This document shows positions 1 through 6,801 of a DNA stretch of 10,620 nt, piece by piece. Each line of letters opens with the position of its first letter. Positions within the stretch are counted from its first letter, which is position 1. The DNA comes from an uncultured Burkholderiales bacterium (GTDB lineage Bacteria > Pseudomonadota > Gammaproteobacteria > Burkholderiales > Burkholderiaceae_C). The stretch lies in contig CAIYFE010000258.1 in the NCBI GenBank assembly GCA_903925445.1, forward strand, positions 1 to 10,620. The letters are read 5' to 3'. Below the pieces are notes generated by a model that worked only from the letters and a program-made list of their open reading frames with translations, made no database searches and had not been told where the DNA came from. A program made the translations under genes and the position numbers.

Positions 1-406
1 CCCCACCACCAATGCTGCCATCACGCGCCAAGTGGACATGGGATGGCAATGGCCGTTGAGCGATTTGTGGGGTCGCCCTGACGAGGCCTTGGGCACGGGC
101 CGAGGATTGGGTGAAGGCCGTTGGTACGGCGTGGGTCGGGTGAGTTACAGCACCTTGGATCACAAACCCATCGAGTCGGTTGTGGGATTCGAATACGATG
201 CGGGTTGCTGGCTCGGACGCATTGTCAATGAGCAATTGCAAATTGCAGATGGCGTGTCGCGCCAAAGAATTTTGTTCCAACTTGAATTTGTTGGTTTCTC
301 ACGCGTTGGAACGGGCGCCTTGAGTTCGTTCAAAAACAACGTCCCGCGATACGAACCTTTGCGCCAACCCGCGGTAACTCCAAGCCGCTTTGGTGATTAC
401 GAATGA
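1..406 (+). CDS. lptD: LPS-assembly protein LptD, C-terminal end (partial)
   Basis: This is the last ~134 residues of the outer-membrane beta-barrel that, with LptE, inserts lipopolysaccharide into the outer leaflet. The reading frame is open from the window edge, so the gene starts upstream. The visible part holds the terminal barrel strands, including GRWYGVGRVSYS, the strand VVGFEYDAGCWLGRIV and FQLEFVGFSRVG. It ends with the tail NNVPRYEPLR typical of betaproteobacterial LptD. A single cysteine (in DAGCW) lies where E. coli LptD has the adjacent pair Cys724-Cys725 that forms disulfides with the N-terminal domain. The position directly before surA matches the usual lptD-surA order. Identification rests on this context and the tail motifs, since the N-terminal OstA domain is out of view. 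Confidence 0.9.
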   Translation, partial: PTTNAAITRQVDMGWQWPLSDLWGRPDEALGTGRGLGEGRWYGVGRVSYSTLDHKPIESVVGFEYDAGCWLGRIVNEQLQIADGVSRQRILFQLEFVGFSRVGTGALSSFKNNVPRYEPLRQPAVTPSRFGDYE

Positions 407-1752
407 TGTTGCTTATGTTTGTTTCTTTTCTCCGCCTCACCCTCAGCAAGCGTTTTTCATGCGCTGTCGTGTGTATGTTGTTGGCAACGGGTGCCATGGC
501 TCAAAAAAATGTGGCGCCCAAGAGCCCCATCAAGGGCGATTTCATCGTGGCTGTGGTGGACACATTTCCCATCACCAACCATGAAGTTCGCTCCCGCGCC
601 AATGAAATTCGCCAAGACCTTTTGACGCAAAACGGCACGGCACCCACGGTAGACGTTTTGCTCAAGGAAGCGTTGGAAAAGCTCATCGAAGAAAAAGCCC
701 TGTTGCAAAACGCCAAAGACACGGGGGTAGAAGTTGACACGGTGTCTGTGGAACAAGCCGAGGAGCGCCAAGCCGCGCAGGCACAAATGAGTTTGCAAGA
801 CTGGCGCAAAAACGCCATGAGCGAGGGCAAGACCTTGGCGCAAGTTCAGCAAGGTCTTCGTGAGCAGCTGTTGTTGCAAAAACTGGCCGAACGCAATGTG
901 CCCGCGCGCATCAAAGTGAGTGATCAAGAAATTGACGCGGCCGTCAAAGCCCAGCAAAGCACAAGCAACGCGCCCAACGTGGAGTTGGAGCTGGCGCAAA
1001 TTTTGATCGCTGTGCCTGAATCGGCCAGCGAGGCACAAGTCCAAAACCTGCAAACCAAGGCGCAAACTTTGTTGGCGCGCCTCAAGCAAGGCGAAGATTT
1101 TGGCGCTGTGGCGCTCAAATCCTCTGACAGCGCAGATCGCGAAAAAGGGGGCAACTTGGGTTTGCGACCCGCCGATAAATTTCCACGCTTGTTCGTGGAG
1201 GCCACGCAAAATTTAGAAGCAGGCCAACTCAGCGCGGTGGTGCGTTCGGGGGCGGGTTTTCACATCCTCAAAGTCATCAACAAGCGCAGCAGCAGCAAAG
1301 TTGCCATCACCGAAACCCATGCGCGACATATTTTGTTGCGCTTGGGGGGGCAGCTCAGCGTGACAGCCGCGCGCGCCAAGTTGGCGGGGTTTCGTCAACA
1401 AATTCTGGCGGGCAAAGCCAACTTTGCCCAACTCGCTCGCGAAAACTCAATGGATGCCAGCGCGCCCAGTGGCGGCGATTTGGGCTGGGTCGGTCCGGGC
1501 ACTTTTGTGGCTGAATTTGAAAACACAATGAATGCGTTGGGCATTGACGAGATATCAGACCCCGTCGTTTCGCGCTTTGGCGTTCATTTGATCCAAGTCT
1601 TAGAGCGCCGCCAAGGCGCCATGACCGAGCGTGATTTCCGCGAAATGACCCGCAACAGCTTGCGCGACAAAAAATACGAAGAAACCTACAAGCAATGGCT
1701 GCAAGAAGTGCGCGGCCATGCCTACGTCGAATACCGCGAGCCCCCTCACTGA
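403..1752 (+). CDS. surA: periplasmic chaperone / peptidyl-prolyl isomerase SurA
   Basis: SurA escorts unfolded outer-membrane proteins, LptD included, across the periplasm to the BAM complex. The 449-residue product begins with a hydrophobic signal peptide ending AMA|Q, with likely cleavage between residues 33 and 34. The SurA N-terminal chaperone domain follows (about 45-185; FIVAVVDTFPITNHEV near its start). Two parvulin domains come next, at about 193-294 and 302-403. The second carries the canonical HARHILL (306-312) and SGGDLGWV motifs. The C-terminal helix (about 410-445) normally packs back on the chaperone domain. ATG 403 overlaps the lptD stop by four bases (ATGA), suggesting translational coupling. 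ATG 406 or 415 are possible alternative starts, and a weak GGTGA (392-396) suits either of the first two. Length and domain order are normal for the family. Confidence 0.96.
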   Translation: MMLLMFVSFLRLTLSKRFSCAVVCMLLATGAMAQKNVAPKSPIKGDFIVAVVDTFPITNHEVRSRANEIRQDLLTQNGTAPTVDVLLKEALEKLIEEKALLQNAKDTGVEVDTVSVEQAEERQAAQAQMSLQDWRKNAMSEGKTLAQVQQGLREQLLLQKLAERNVPARIKVSDQEIDAAVKAQQSTSNAPNVELELAQILIAVPESASEAQVQNLQTKAQTLLARLKQGEDFGAVALKSSDSADREKGGNLGLRPADKFPRLFVEATQNLEAGQLSAVVRSGAGFHILKVINKRSSSKVAITETHARHILLRLGGQLSVTAARAKLAGFRQQILAGKANFAQLARENSMDASAPSGGDLGWVGPGTFVAEFENTMNALGIDEISDPVVSRFGVHLIQVLERRQGAMTERDFREMTRNSLRDKKYEETYKQWLQEVRGHAYVEYREPPH

Positions 1753-1764
1753 AAAGGCGCCAGC

Positions 1765-2532
1765 TTGAAACACATTGCGCGCAAGCGATTTGGGCAGCAT
1801 TTTCTGACCGATGGCGGCATCATCGATGCCATTGTTCGCGCCGTCGCGCCGCTGCCTGGCGAGCCCATGGTAGAGATTGGCCCAGGCTTGGCGGCCTTGA
1901 CGCAGCCCTTGGTGGAGCGCCTGGGTCATTTGCATGTGATTGAGCTCGATCGCGACTTGGCGGTGCGGCTCAGGCAGCACCCGCAACTGCAAGTCATCGA
2001 GTCGGATGTGCTCAAGGTTGATTTTTCAGCGCTCGCGCAGACCTTGAACGTGCCCAAACTGCGAGTGGTTGGCAATTTGCCGTACAACATTTCTTCGCCG
2101 ATTTTGTTTCACCTCATCCAACACGTCGATGCCATTGCAGACCAACACTTCATGCTGCAAAAAGAAGTCATTGATCGCATGGTGGCCGAACCTTCTACCA
2201 GCGATTACGGCCGATTGAGTGTGGTCTTGCAGTGGCGCTATGCGATGGAAAACGTGTTGTTTGTGCCACCCGAATCTTTCGATCCGCCGCCGCGTGTGGA
2301 CAGCGCTGTGGTGCGCATGGTGCCACGTCAAGGCGTGGACGCCTTGGACTTGCCGATGTTTGAAAACCTGGTGCAAGTCGCTTTCAGTCAACGCCGCAAG
2401 CTGCTGCGACACACCTTGGGCAAGTGGTTGGAAGAGAAAAAATTCAGCGGTCAATTCGATGTGCAACGCCGCGCCGAAGAGGTGCCGGTCAGCGAATACG
2501 TGGCCTTGATGCAGGCGTTGACCCGCACTTAA
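1765..2532 (+). CDS. rsmA: 16S rRNA (adenine1518-N6/adenine1519-N6)-dimethyltransferase RsmA (KsgA)
   Basis: RsmA dimethylates two adjacent adenines in the 3'-terminal hairpin of 16S rRNA using S-adenosylmethionine, a late checkpoint in 30S assembly. Its loss gives kasugamycin resistance. The 255-residue product starts KRFGQHFLTD, the conserved family N-terminus. The SAM-binding motif is VEIGPGLAALT (36-46), with acidic ribose-contacting ELD at 60-62. The catalytic motif NLPYNIS is at 104-110, and the substrate-side segments FDPPPRVDSAV (172-182) and FSQRRKLLR (207-215) are intact. The start codon is TTG at 1765, supported by the conserved N-terminus and by AAGG at 1754-1757 seven bases upstream. 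No ATG in frame gives a full-length protein. The gap after surA is 12 bases, so it is probably co-transcribed. The stop overlaps that of convergent smg. Confidence 0.97.
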   Translation: MKHIARKRFGQHFLTDGGIIDAIVRAVAPLPGEPMVEIGPGLAALTQPLVERLGHLHVIELDRDLAVRLRQHPQLQVIESDVLKVDFSALAQTLNVPKLRVVGNLPYNISSPILFHLIQHVDAIADQHFMLQKEVIDRMVAEPSTSDYGRLSVVLQWRYAMENVLFVPPESFDPPPRVDSAVVRMVPRQGVDALDLPMFENLVQVAFSQRRKLLRHTLGKWLEEKKFSGQFDVQRRAEEVPVSEYVALMQALTRT

Positions 2533-3011
2533 TGCGCTAAACGGTTGTCGTCGTCACACAACTCATCCAAGACCAGCGCATCGGGTTCGATGCCCACGCT
2601 CCAATACACCATGAGCACGATGATTTTCAAATCGTCCAAGGCCATGGGGTGACCGGCAATGGCCATCGCGCGATCCACCACAATTTCGCGCATCAAAGCA
2701 GACAAGACGCCCGCAGATTCAAGGAAATTGATGAAGCCCAAGCACGTCGCGCCCAAATGATCTTGCTCTGACACGGAATACACCCGCAAGCTGTGCGCCG
2801 ATTCGGCTTGGTGGGGCGCGTTGGCGTCGCGCAGCTCGATCAGCTCGGTGTGGTGCGAAGCCAGATTCAAATCGGCCAGCCAATGCAAGGCCTGCCGAAT
2901 ATCTTCAGACTCAAAGCCTACGGCGCTGAGCTTGCGTCCCAGCTGCTCCAGCTGGGGACACGCATCGCCTCGCCAATAGTTTTCGTAGACGAACACGAGC
3001 ACTTCAAACAT
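2529..3011 (-). CDS. smg: Smg family protein (DUF494)
   Basis: This is a small, acidic, probably cytoplasmic protein of the Smg/DUF494 family, whose biochemical role is not established. The 160-residue length is close to that of E. coli Smg. The start MFEVLVFVYENYW corresponds to the E. coli opening MFDVLMYLFETY. Further matching segments are GFESEDIRQALHWL and LDDLKIIVLMVYW, and the C-terminus is rich in Asp/Glu before LAH. It lies 36 bases downstream of dprA on the same strand, an order also found in E. coli and other proteobacteria. The start has no good Shine-Dalgarno at normal spacing, but a promoter-like sequence sits immediately before it (see 3018-3045). Its stop codon overlaps the rsmA stop by four bases in a convergent arrangement. 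Confidence 0.92.
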   Translation of the reverse strand: MFEVLVFVYENYWRGDACPQLEQLGRKLSAVGFESEDIRQALHWLADLNLASHHTELIELRDANAPHQAESAHSLRVYSVSEQDHLGATCLGFINFLESAGVLSALMREIVVDRAMAIAGHPMALDDLKIIVLMVYWSVGIEPDALVLDELCDDDNRLAH

Positions 3012-3017
3012 GTTTTC

Positions 3018-3045
3018 AATATACCTGTTTTTTGTGACGGTGCAA
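3018..3045 (-). promoter_or_regulatory. candidate sigma70-type promoter for smg
   Basis: On the minus strand TTGCAC (3045-3040) is followed after 16 bases by TATATT (3023-3018). TATATT matches five of six bases of the -10 consensus. Only six bases (GAAAAC) separate the -10 element from the smg ATG, so initiation seven bases downstream would start the RNA at or next to the start codon. The -35 element is poor, and the gene may instead rely on read-through from dprA. Confidence 0.35.
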
Positions 3046-3047
3046 GT

Positions 3048-4172
3048 TCAGCCGTTGTTTAAACGCTGAAACAAACCGCCAGGCAATCGCGCAATTTTTC
3101 CGAGCAACTCCAGCGTCAACAACTCAGCTTGCAAAGTTGGTGTGTCCAAGTCGTTGCGCAGCAGCAATGCGTCAAAACTCACGGGCGTGTGACCCATGCT
3201 TTGCAGCAACGGGTCGTCGCTGCTTTCTTGGGTTGCGGTGGTGTGGCTTGTTGCGATTGCCAAATCCAATTGCAACTCTTCTAAAACATCGTTGGCCGTT
3301 TCGACCAACTTGGCACCTTGGCGAATCAAATGATGACAACCATGCGCTTGCGGTGAATGGATGGAGCCCGGAATGGCCAGCACTTCGCGCCCCAATTCCA
3401 ACGCCAGTTGCGCGGTGATCAACGAGCCCGATTGCTTGGCTGCTTCCACCACCAAGCAGCCCAGCCCCAAGGCGGCGATCAGTCGATTGCGCTGTGGAAA
3501 GTGATGCGCCAACGGTGCTGCGCCCAAGGGGTATTCGCTGATGATCAGACCTTGCGCGCCAATTTGTTGCGCAAGCGCTTGATGATGGCGTGGATACACG
3601 CGATCCAAGCCGGTGCCCACCACGGCCACCGTGTGCCAATGGGATGCGTCACGCTGCTGGCTGGCACGCAAGGCGCCAAGGTGCGCGGCACCGTCAATGC
3701 CCAGCGCCAAGCCCGAAACAATGCACAAGCCTTGGGCGCTCAATTCATTGGCAAAGTCTTGTGCGGTTTGTGCGCCTTGTGGCGTGGGGTTGCGACTGCC
3801 CACCATGGCCAAGGCGGCGCCTAAAGTGCGATCGACTTGTCCTTGGACGTAGAGCATGAGGGGAGGATCCGCCAGTTGCAGCAGTGGCGCTGGGTAAGCG
3901 TCGTCGCCCAAACACCAAATGGCACGGCCCTGATGCGAAGCGGCGGCTTGGAGCCAATGCAGCGTGCGCATGATTTGAAACCGCAAATCCAGGGGCTCGC
4001 ATTGCAAGGCCAGACTTTGCTTGGCGCTGACCACTTGGCGCAAGCTGGCTTCGGATTGCTCAAAAATGGCTTGCGGACTGCCAAAGCAATTGAGCAAGCG
4101 TCTGGCGGCGTCATTGCCGATGCCATCGGTCAAGCTCAAACGCAGCCAAGGGGTGAGGTCGTTCAAATCCAT
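3048..4172 (-). CDS. dprA: DNA-processing protein DprA (Smf)
   Basis: DprA binds incoming single-stranded DNA during natural transformation and loads RecA on it. It is cytoplasmic and also widespread in species not known to be competent. The 374-residue product matches the size of E. coli Smf. An N-terminal helical region (1-~100; LTDGIGNDAARRLL resembles the usual helix-hairpin-like segment) precedes the Rossmann-type core. The core shows MVGSRNPT (123-130), IVSGLALGIDGAAH (151-164), FPQRNR (225-230), KQSGSLITA (246-254) and IPGSIHSPQAHGCHHLI (267-283). A C-terminal winged-helix domain covers about 315-374. The frame is open upstream to 4349, but ATG 4172 is chosen: it starts the conserved domain and has AAGGAG six bases upstream, while longer versions would run antisense into def. 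dprA diverges from def and is followed by smg. Confidence 0.96.
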   Translation of the reverse strand: MDLNDLTPWLRLSLTDGIGNDAARRLLNCFGSPQAIFEQSEASLRQVVSAKQSLALQCEPLDLRFQIMRTLHWLQAAASHQGRAIWCLGDDAYPAPLLQLADPPLMLYVQGQVDRTLGAALAMVGSRNPTPQGAQTAQDFANELSAQGLCIVSGLALGIDGAAHLGALRASQQRDASHWHTVAVVGTGLDRVYPRHHQALAQQIGAQGLIISEYPLGAAPLAHHFPQRNRLIAALGLGCLVVEAAKQSGSLITAQLALELGREVLAIPGSIHSPQAHGCHHLIRQGAKLVETANDVLEELQLDLAIATSHTTATQESSDDPLLQSMGHTPVSFDALLLRNDLDTPTLQAELLTLELLGKIARLPGGLFQRLNNG

Positions 4173-4266
4173 GCGGGTCTCCTTTTTTGAAAACCATTTT
4201 GCTAAGGCTTTGAACGCCAAGACACTGCTCGGGCTAGGAATTTTTAAAACCGTCGACAATACAGGG
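4173..4266. promoter_or_regulatory. divergent dprA/def intergenic region
   Basis: This 94-base spacer between two divergent genes must hold promoters in both directions unless transcription enters from outside. It is AT-rich (T runs near 4183-4188 and 4241-4245, TTTTAAAA near 4242-4249). I could not pick a strong pair of elements. Plus-strand candidates are TTGAAC (4210-4215) with TAGGAA (4235-4240), at a long 19-base spacing, and a TTTAAA-type -10 at 4243-4248 with a poor -35. For def, AGGG abuts the ATG with no spacer, so its ribosome binding site is not normal. Confidence 0.4.
4179..4184 (-). promoter_or_regulatory. Shine-Dalgarno sequence deciding the dprA start
   Basis: AAGGAG on the minus strand lies six bases before the ATG at 4172. 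It is the clearest ribosome binding site in the window and argues against the upstream in-frame starts that would lengthen DprA by up to 59 residues. Confidence 0.85.
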
Positions 4267-4773
4267 ATGGCTAAGTTAGACATTCTTCGATACCCAGACC
4301 CGCGTCTGCATACCGTTGCCAAACCTGTGCAGGCGGTGGACGCGCGCATTCAAAAACTCATCGGCGACATGCTGGAGACGATGTATGACGCCAATGGCAT
4401 TGGTTTAGCGGCCACGCAAATCGATGTGCATGAGCGCTTGGTGGTGATTGATGTTTCCGAAGATCGCGACGATCCGCTGGTGCTCATCAATCCAGAAATC
4501 ATTTGGATGGGCGATGAGCGCGTCAAGGGCGAAGAGGGCTGCTTGTCCGTGCCCGGCATTTACGACGGTGTTGAGCGCGCCACAGAAGTCAAAGTGCGCG
4601 CCTTGGATGGCCAAGGTCAGTCGCGCGAAATTCAAGCGCAGGGCTTGTTGGCCGTGTGCATGCAGCATGAAATGGATCACTTGCTGGGCAAAGTGTTTGT
4701 CGAGTATTTGTCGCCGCTCAAGCGCAATCGCATCAAAACCAAGTTGCTCAAAGCGCAACGTGACAACGAATAA
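4267..4773 (+). CDS. def: peptide deformylase
   Basis: This metalloprotease (Fe2+ in vivo) removes the formyl group from the N-terminal methionine of nascent proteins at the ribosome exit. The 168-residue product carries all three signature motifs: GIGLAATQ (44-51), EGCLS (90-94, metal ligand Cys92) and HEMDH (134-138, two His ligands and the catalytic Glu135). The length and the basic C-terminal helix (KRNRIKTKLLKAQR) are typical of the E. coli-type enzyme. The frame is open upstream to 4021, but ATG 4267 begins the conserved MAKLDILRYPDPRL start, and the upstream extension runs antisense inside dprA. fmt follows after 14 bases. Def and Fmt act at opposite ends of the formyl-methionine cycle, and this pairing is widely conserved. 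Confidence 0.97.
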   Translation: MAKLDILRYPDPRLHTVAKPVQAVDARIQKLIGDMLETMYDANGIGLAATQIDVHERLVVIDVSEDRDDPLVLINPEIIWMGDERVKGEEGCLSVPGIYDGVERATEVKVRALDGQGQSREIQAQGLLAVCMQHEMDHLLGKVFVEYLSPLKRNRIKTKLLKAQRDNE

Positions 4774-4787
4774 ACAAGCGAAACATC

Positions 4788-5762
4788 ATGCGCCTTATTT
4801 TTGCGGGAACGCCTGAGTTTGCGGCCATTGCACTGACGCGTATCTTGGCGCAAGGCCATGAGGTCACGTTGGTGTTGACCCAACCTGATCGCCCGGCAGG
4901 ACGTGGCATGAAATTGCAAGCCTCAGCCGTCAAACAAGTGGCGCTGGCGCATGGCATTGCCGTTGCGCAACCCCGCAGCTTGCGGCTGGATGGCAAGTTT
5001 GCCGAGGACGCGCAGTGGGCGCAACACGCCATTGCACAAGCGCAAGCCGATGTCATGGTGGTAGCCGCGTACGGATTGATCTTGCCGCAGTGGACCTTGG
5101 ATGCGCCACGGTGGGGGTGCCTCAACATTCACGCGTCTTTGTTGCCGCGTTGGCGAGGGGCTGCGCCGATTCACCGCGCCATCGAGGCCGGTGATCGCCA
5201 AACGGGCGTCACCATCATGCAAATGGACGCAGGCTTGGACACGGGCGACATGCTGCTGCATCAAGCGTTGGACATTGACGCCAGCGACACCACCGCGACC
5301 TTGCACGACCGTTTGGCGCAAGTGGGGGGCGCGTTGATTGTTCAAGCCTTGGACGATGCGCAAGCCGGGCGTTTGCACCCCGAGCAGCAACCCCAAGCGG
5401 GTGTGACGTATGCGCACAAAATCGAAAAATCAGAGGCTGCGATCGACTGGACTTTGAGCGCCCAAGCCATTGCGCAACGCGTGCGTGCGTTCAATCCGTT
5501 TCCTGGTGCCACTTTTCAATGCGGCGCGGAAGTGGTCAAAGTCTGGCAAGCACAAGCTTTGCCGCAAGCGGCCTCCCAAGTTCCTGGCACGGTGTTGCAA
5601 GCCGATGCTCACGGCGTGCATGTGGCGTGTGGTCAAAGCGTGGTGTGTTTGACCGAGTTGCAGCGCGCCGGTGGCAAACGTCTGCCAGCCGCTGATTTTT
5701 TGCGCGGCTTTGAGCTCCAAGTGGGCGCAGTGCTCGATGCGCGCCCGCAGGAAGCGGCTTGA
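4788..5762 (+). CDS. fmt: methionyl-tRNA formyltransferase
   Basis: Fmt transfers a formyl group from 10-formyltetrahydrofolate to methionyl-tRNA(fMet), enabling translation initiation. The 324-residue product has the N-terminal formyltransferase domain (1-~205) opening with LIFAGTPEFA. The catalytic Asn113 and His115 lie in NIHASLLPRWRGAAPI, and catalytic Asp151 lies in MDAGLDTGDM (146-155). The C-terminal tRNA-binding domain (about 206-315) shows VTYAHKIEKSEAAIDW and FNPFPGA. ATG 4788 matches the family start; only a weak purine stretch precedes it, so translation may be coupled to def. The stop overlaps the start of the next gene. In E. coli rsmB comes next, but here azlC does. Confidence 0.97.
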   Translation: MRLIFAGTPEFAAIALTRILAQGHEVTLVLTQPDRPAGRGMKLQASAVKQVALAHGIAVAQPRSLRLDGKFAEDAQWAQHAIAQAQADVMVVAAYGLILPQWTLDAPRWGCLNIHASLLPRWRGAAPIHRAIEAGDRQTGVTIMQMDAGLDTGDMLLHQALDIDASDTTATLHDRLAQVGGALIVQALDDAQAGRLHPEQQPQAGVTYAHKIEKSEAAIDWTLSAQAIAQRVRAFNPFPGATFQCGAEVVKVWQAQALPQAASQVPGTVLQADAHGVHVACGQSVVCLTELQRAGGKRLPAADFLRGFELQVGAVLDARPQEAA

Positions 5763-6469
5763 TGTTTTTCAGTCCACGGCTTTTCAAACATCCCGATTTC
5801 AAGTTGGGCATGCGCGAGTTGGCGCCCCAATCGCTGGGCATTGCGGCTTGGGGTTTGATGACGGGCGTGGCCATGCTCAAGTCGGGCATGAGCGTGTTTG
5901 AGTCTGTTGTCATGACCTTGCTGGTGTTTGCAGGCAGCTCTCAATTGGCGGCCATTCCGTTGATCGTGGCAGGCGCGCCCTTGGGGGTGATTTTGGCAAC
6001 CGGCTTTTGTGTGAATTTGCGTTTTGTGGTGTTCAGCTTGCACCTGCGGCCTTTTTTGATTCACCTGCCCCGCTGGCAGCGCTTGGTGCACGGCTATGCA
6101 ACGACCGACATCAGCTACGTTTTGTTCACCCGCAAATTTCACCAGCCAGCGCAGTCTGAGGCTGAACGCTTGCGCCAAGAGGCGTATTTGGCGGGCAGCA
6201 ATTGCTTGAATTGGAGCAGTTGGATGGTGTTCAGCTTGCTTGGCATTGCATTGGCCAATTGGATTCCGCCCGCATGGGGCTTGGGATTTGCTGGCATCTT
6301 GTGTCTGCTGGGCGTGCAGTGTTCTTTGGCCAGTTCACGCATGCGCATCTTGGCCTCGTTGGCCGCGGGTGTGGTGGCGGTGTTGGCTTATCACATGCCG
6401 CTCAAGCTCAACATCGTGGCGGCCATTGTGGTTGCTGTGGCCTTGTGCATGACTTTGGAGCGCGAATGA
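5762..6469 (+). CDS. azlC: AzlC family branched-chain amino acid exporter, large subunit
   Basis: AzlC and AzlD form a small inner-membrane exporter, linked in other bacteria to branched-chain amino acids or analogues. The 235-residue protein is strongly hydrophobic with several predicted membrane helices, for example at about 24-42, 46-72, 74-92, 145-165, 170-190 and 195-230. The family signature runs from FAGSSQLAAI (57-66) through VNLRFVVFSLHLRP (84-97), followed by ATTDISYVLF (113-122). ATG 5762 shares one base with the fmt stop (TGATG); a TTG one codon earlier is possible but less likely. The tight link to fmt suggests co-expression, though the functions are unrelated as far as known. 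The substrate cannot be read from sequence; YgaZ-type valine export is the closest known role. Confidence 0.88.
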   Translation: MFFSPRLFKHPDFKLGMRELAPQSLGIAAWGLMTGVAMLKSGMSVFESVVMTLLVFAGSSQLAAIPLIVAGAPLGVILATGFCVNLRFVVFSLHLRPFLIHLPRWQRLVHGYATTDISYVLFTRKFHQPAQSEAERLRQEAYLAGSNCLNWSSWMVFSLLGIALANWIPPAWGLGFAGILCLLGVQCSLASSRMRILASLAAGVVAVLAYHMPLKLNIVAAIVVAVALCMTLERE

Positions 6470-6801
6470 ACAGCACCGATGCCTGGACGCTTGGGGTGAT
6501 CGTTGGCTTGGCCGCTGTGACGGTGCTCACGCGGGGCTTTTTCTTGATGTCCAACCAAACGTGGCAATTGCCCAAATGGGCACAGCGTGGCCTGCAATAC
6601 GCGCCGATTGCTGCCTTGTCGGCGGTGGTGATTCCTGAGATTGTGATGAGCCACGGGGAAATCATTGGCACTTGGCAAGACGCACGCTTGTTTGCTGCCA
6701 TCGCAGGCGTGGTGGCTTATCAAACCACGCGCAACGTGCTACTGACCATCGTGGTGGGGATGGCGCTGTATTTGCCCTTGCACTTGGGCTTGGGGTTTTA
6801 G
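6466..6801 (+). CDS. azlD: AzlD family branched-chain amino acid exporter, small subunit
   Basis: This is the small membrane partner of AzlC (YgaH/AzlD type), 111 residues with about four hydrophobic segments: 8-28, 45-60, 74-87 and 89-110. Recognisable family features are VLTRGFFL (20-27), QYAPIAALSAVVIPEI (44-59) and RLFAAIAGVVAYQTTRNVLLTIVVGM. The start overlaps the azlC stop (ATGA), the usual arrangement for this pair, so the subunits are probably made in fixed proportion. A longer open frame extends upstream inside azlC but has no family similarity there. The stop overlaps the stop of a minus-strand dehydrogenase. Confidence 0.87.
   Translation: MNSTDAWTLGVIVGLAAVTVLTRGFFLMSNQTWQLPKWAQRGLQYAPIAALSAVVIPEIVMSHGEIIGTWQDARLFAAIAGVVAYQTTRNVLLTIVVGMALYLPLHLGLGF

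Noticed and set aside
457..1209. Minus-strand 250-codon open frame inside surA
   Set aside because: It is antisense to the SurA chaperone and first parvulin domain, and its translation shows no recognisable protein features.
2533..3062. Genomic island or phage boundary at the strand switches
   Set aside because: No tRNA, integrase, direct repeats or insertion sequence remnants were seen at either switch, and codon use looks uniform by eye.
4021..4266. N-terminal extension of Def by 82 residues
   Set aside because: It lies antisense within dprA and the divergent spacer. The deformylase family starts at MAKLDILRYPDPRL.
4173..4349. N-terminal extension of DprA by 59 residues
   Set aside because: It would run antisense into def, has no Shine-Dalgarno, and the strong AAGGAG before ATG 4172 fits the known family start.
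6202..6465. Longer upstream version of AzlD
   Set aside because: It lies within azlC in another frame. AzlD homologues are about 110 residues, and the ATGA overlap start is typical.
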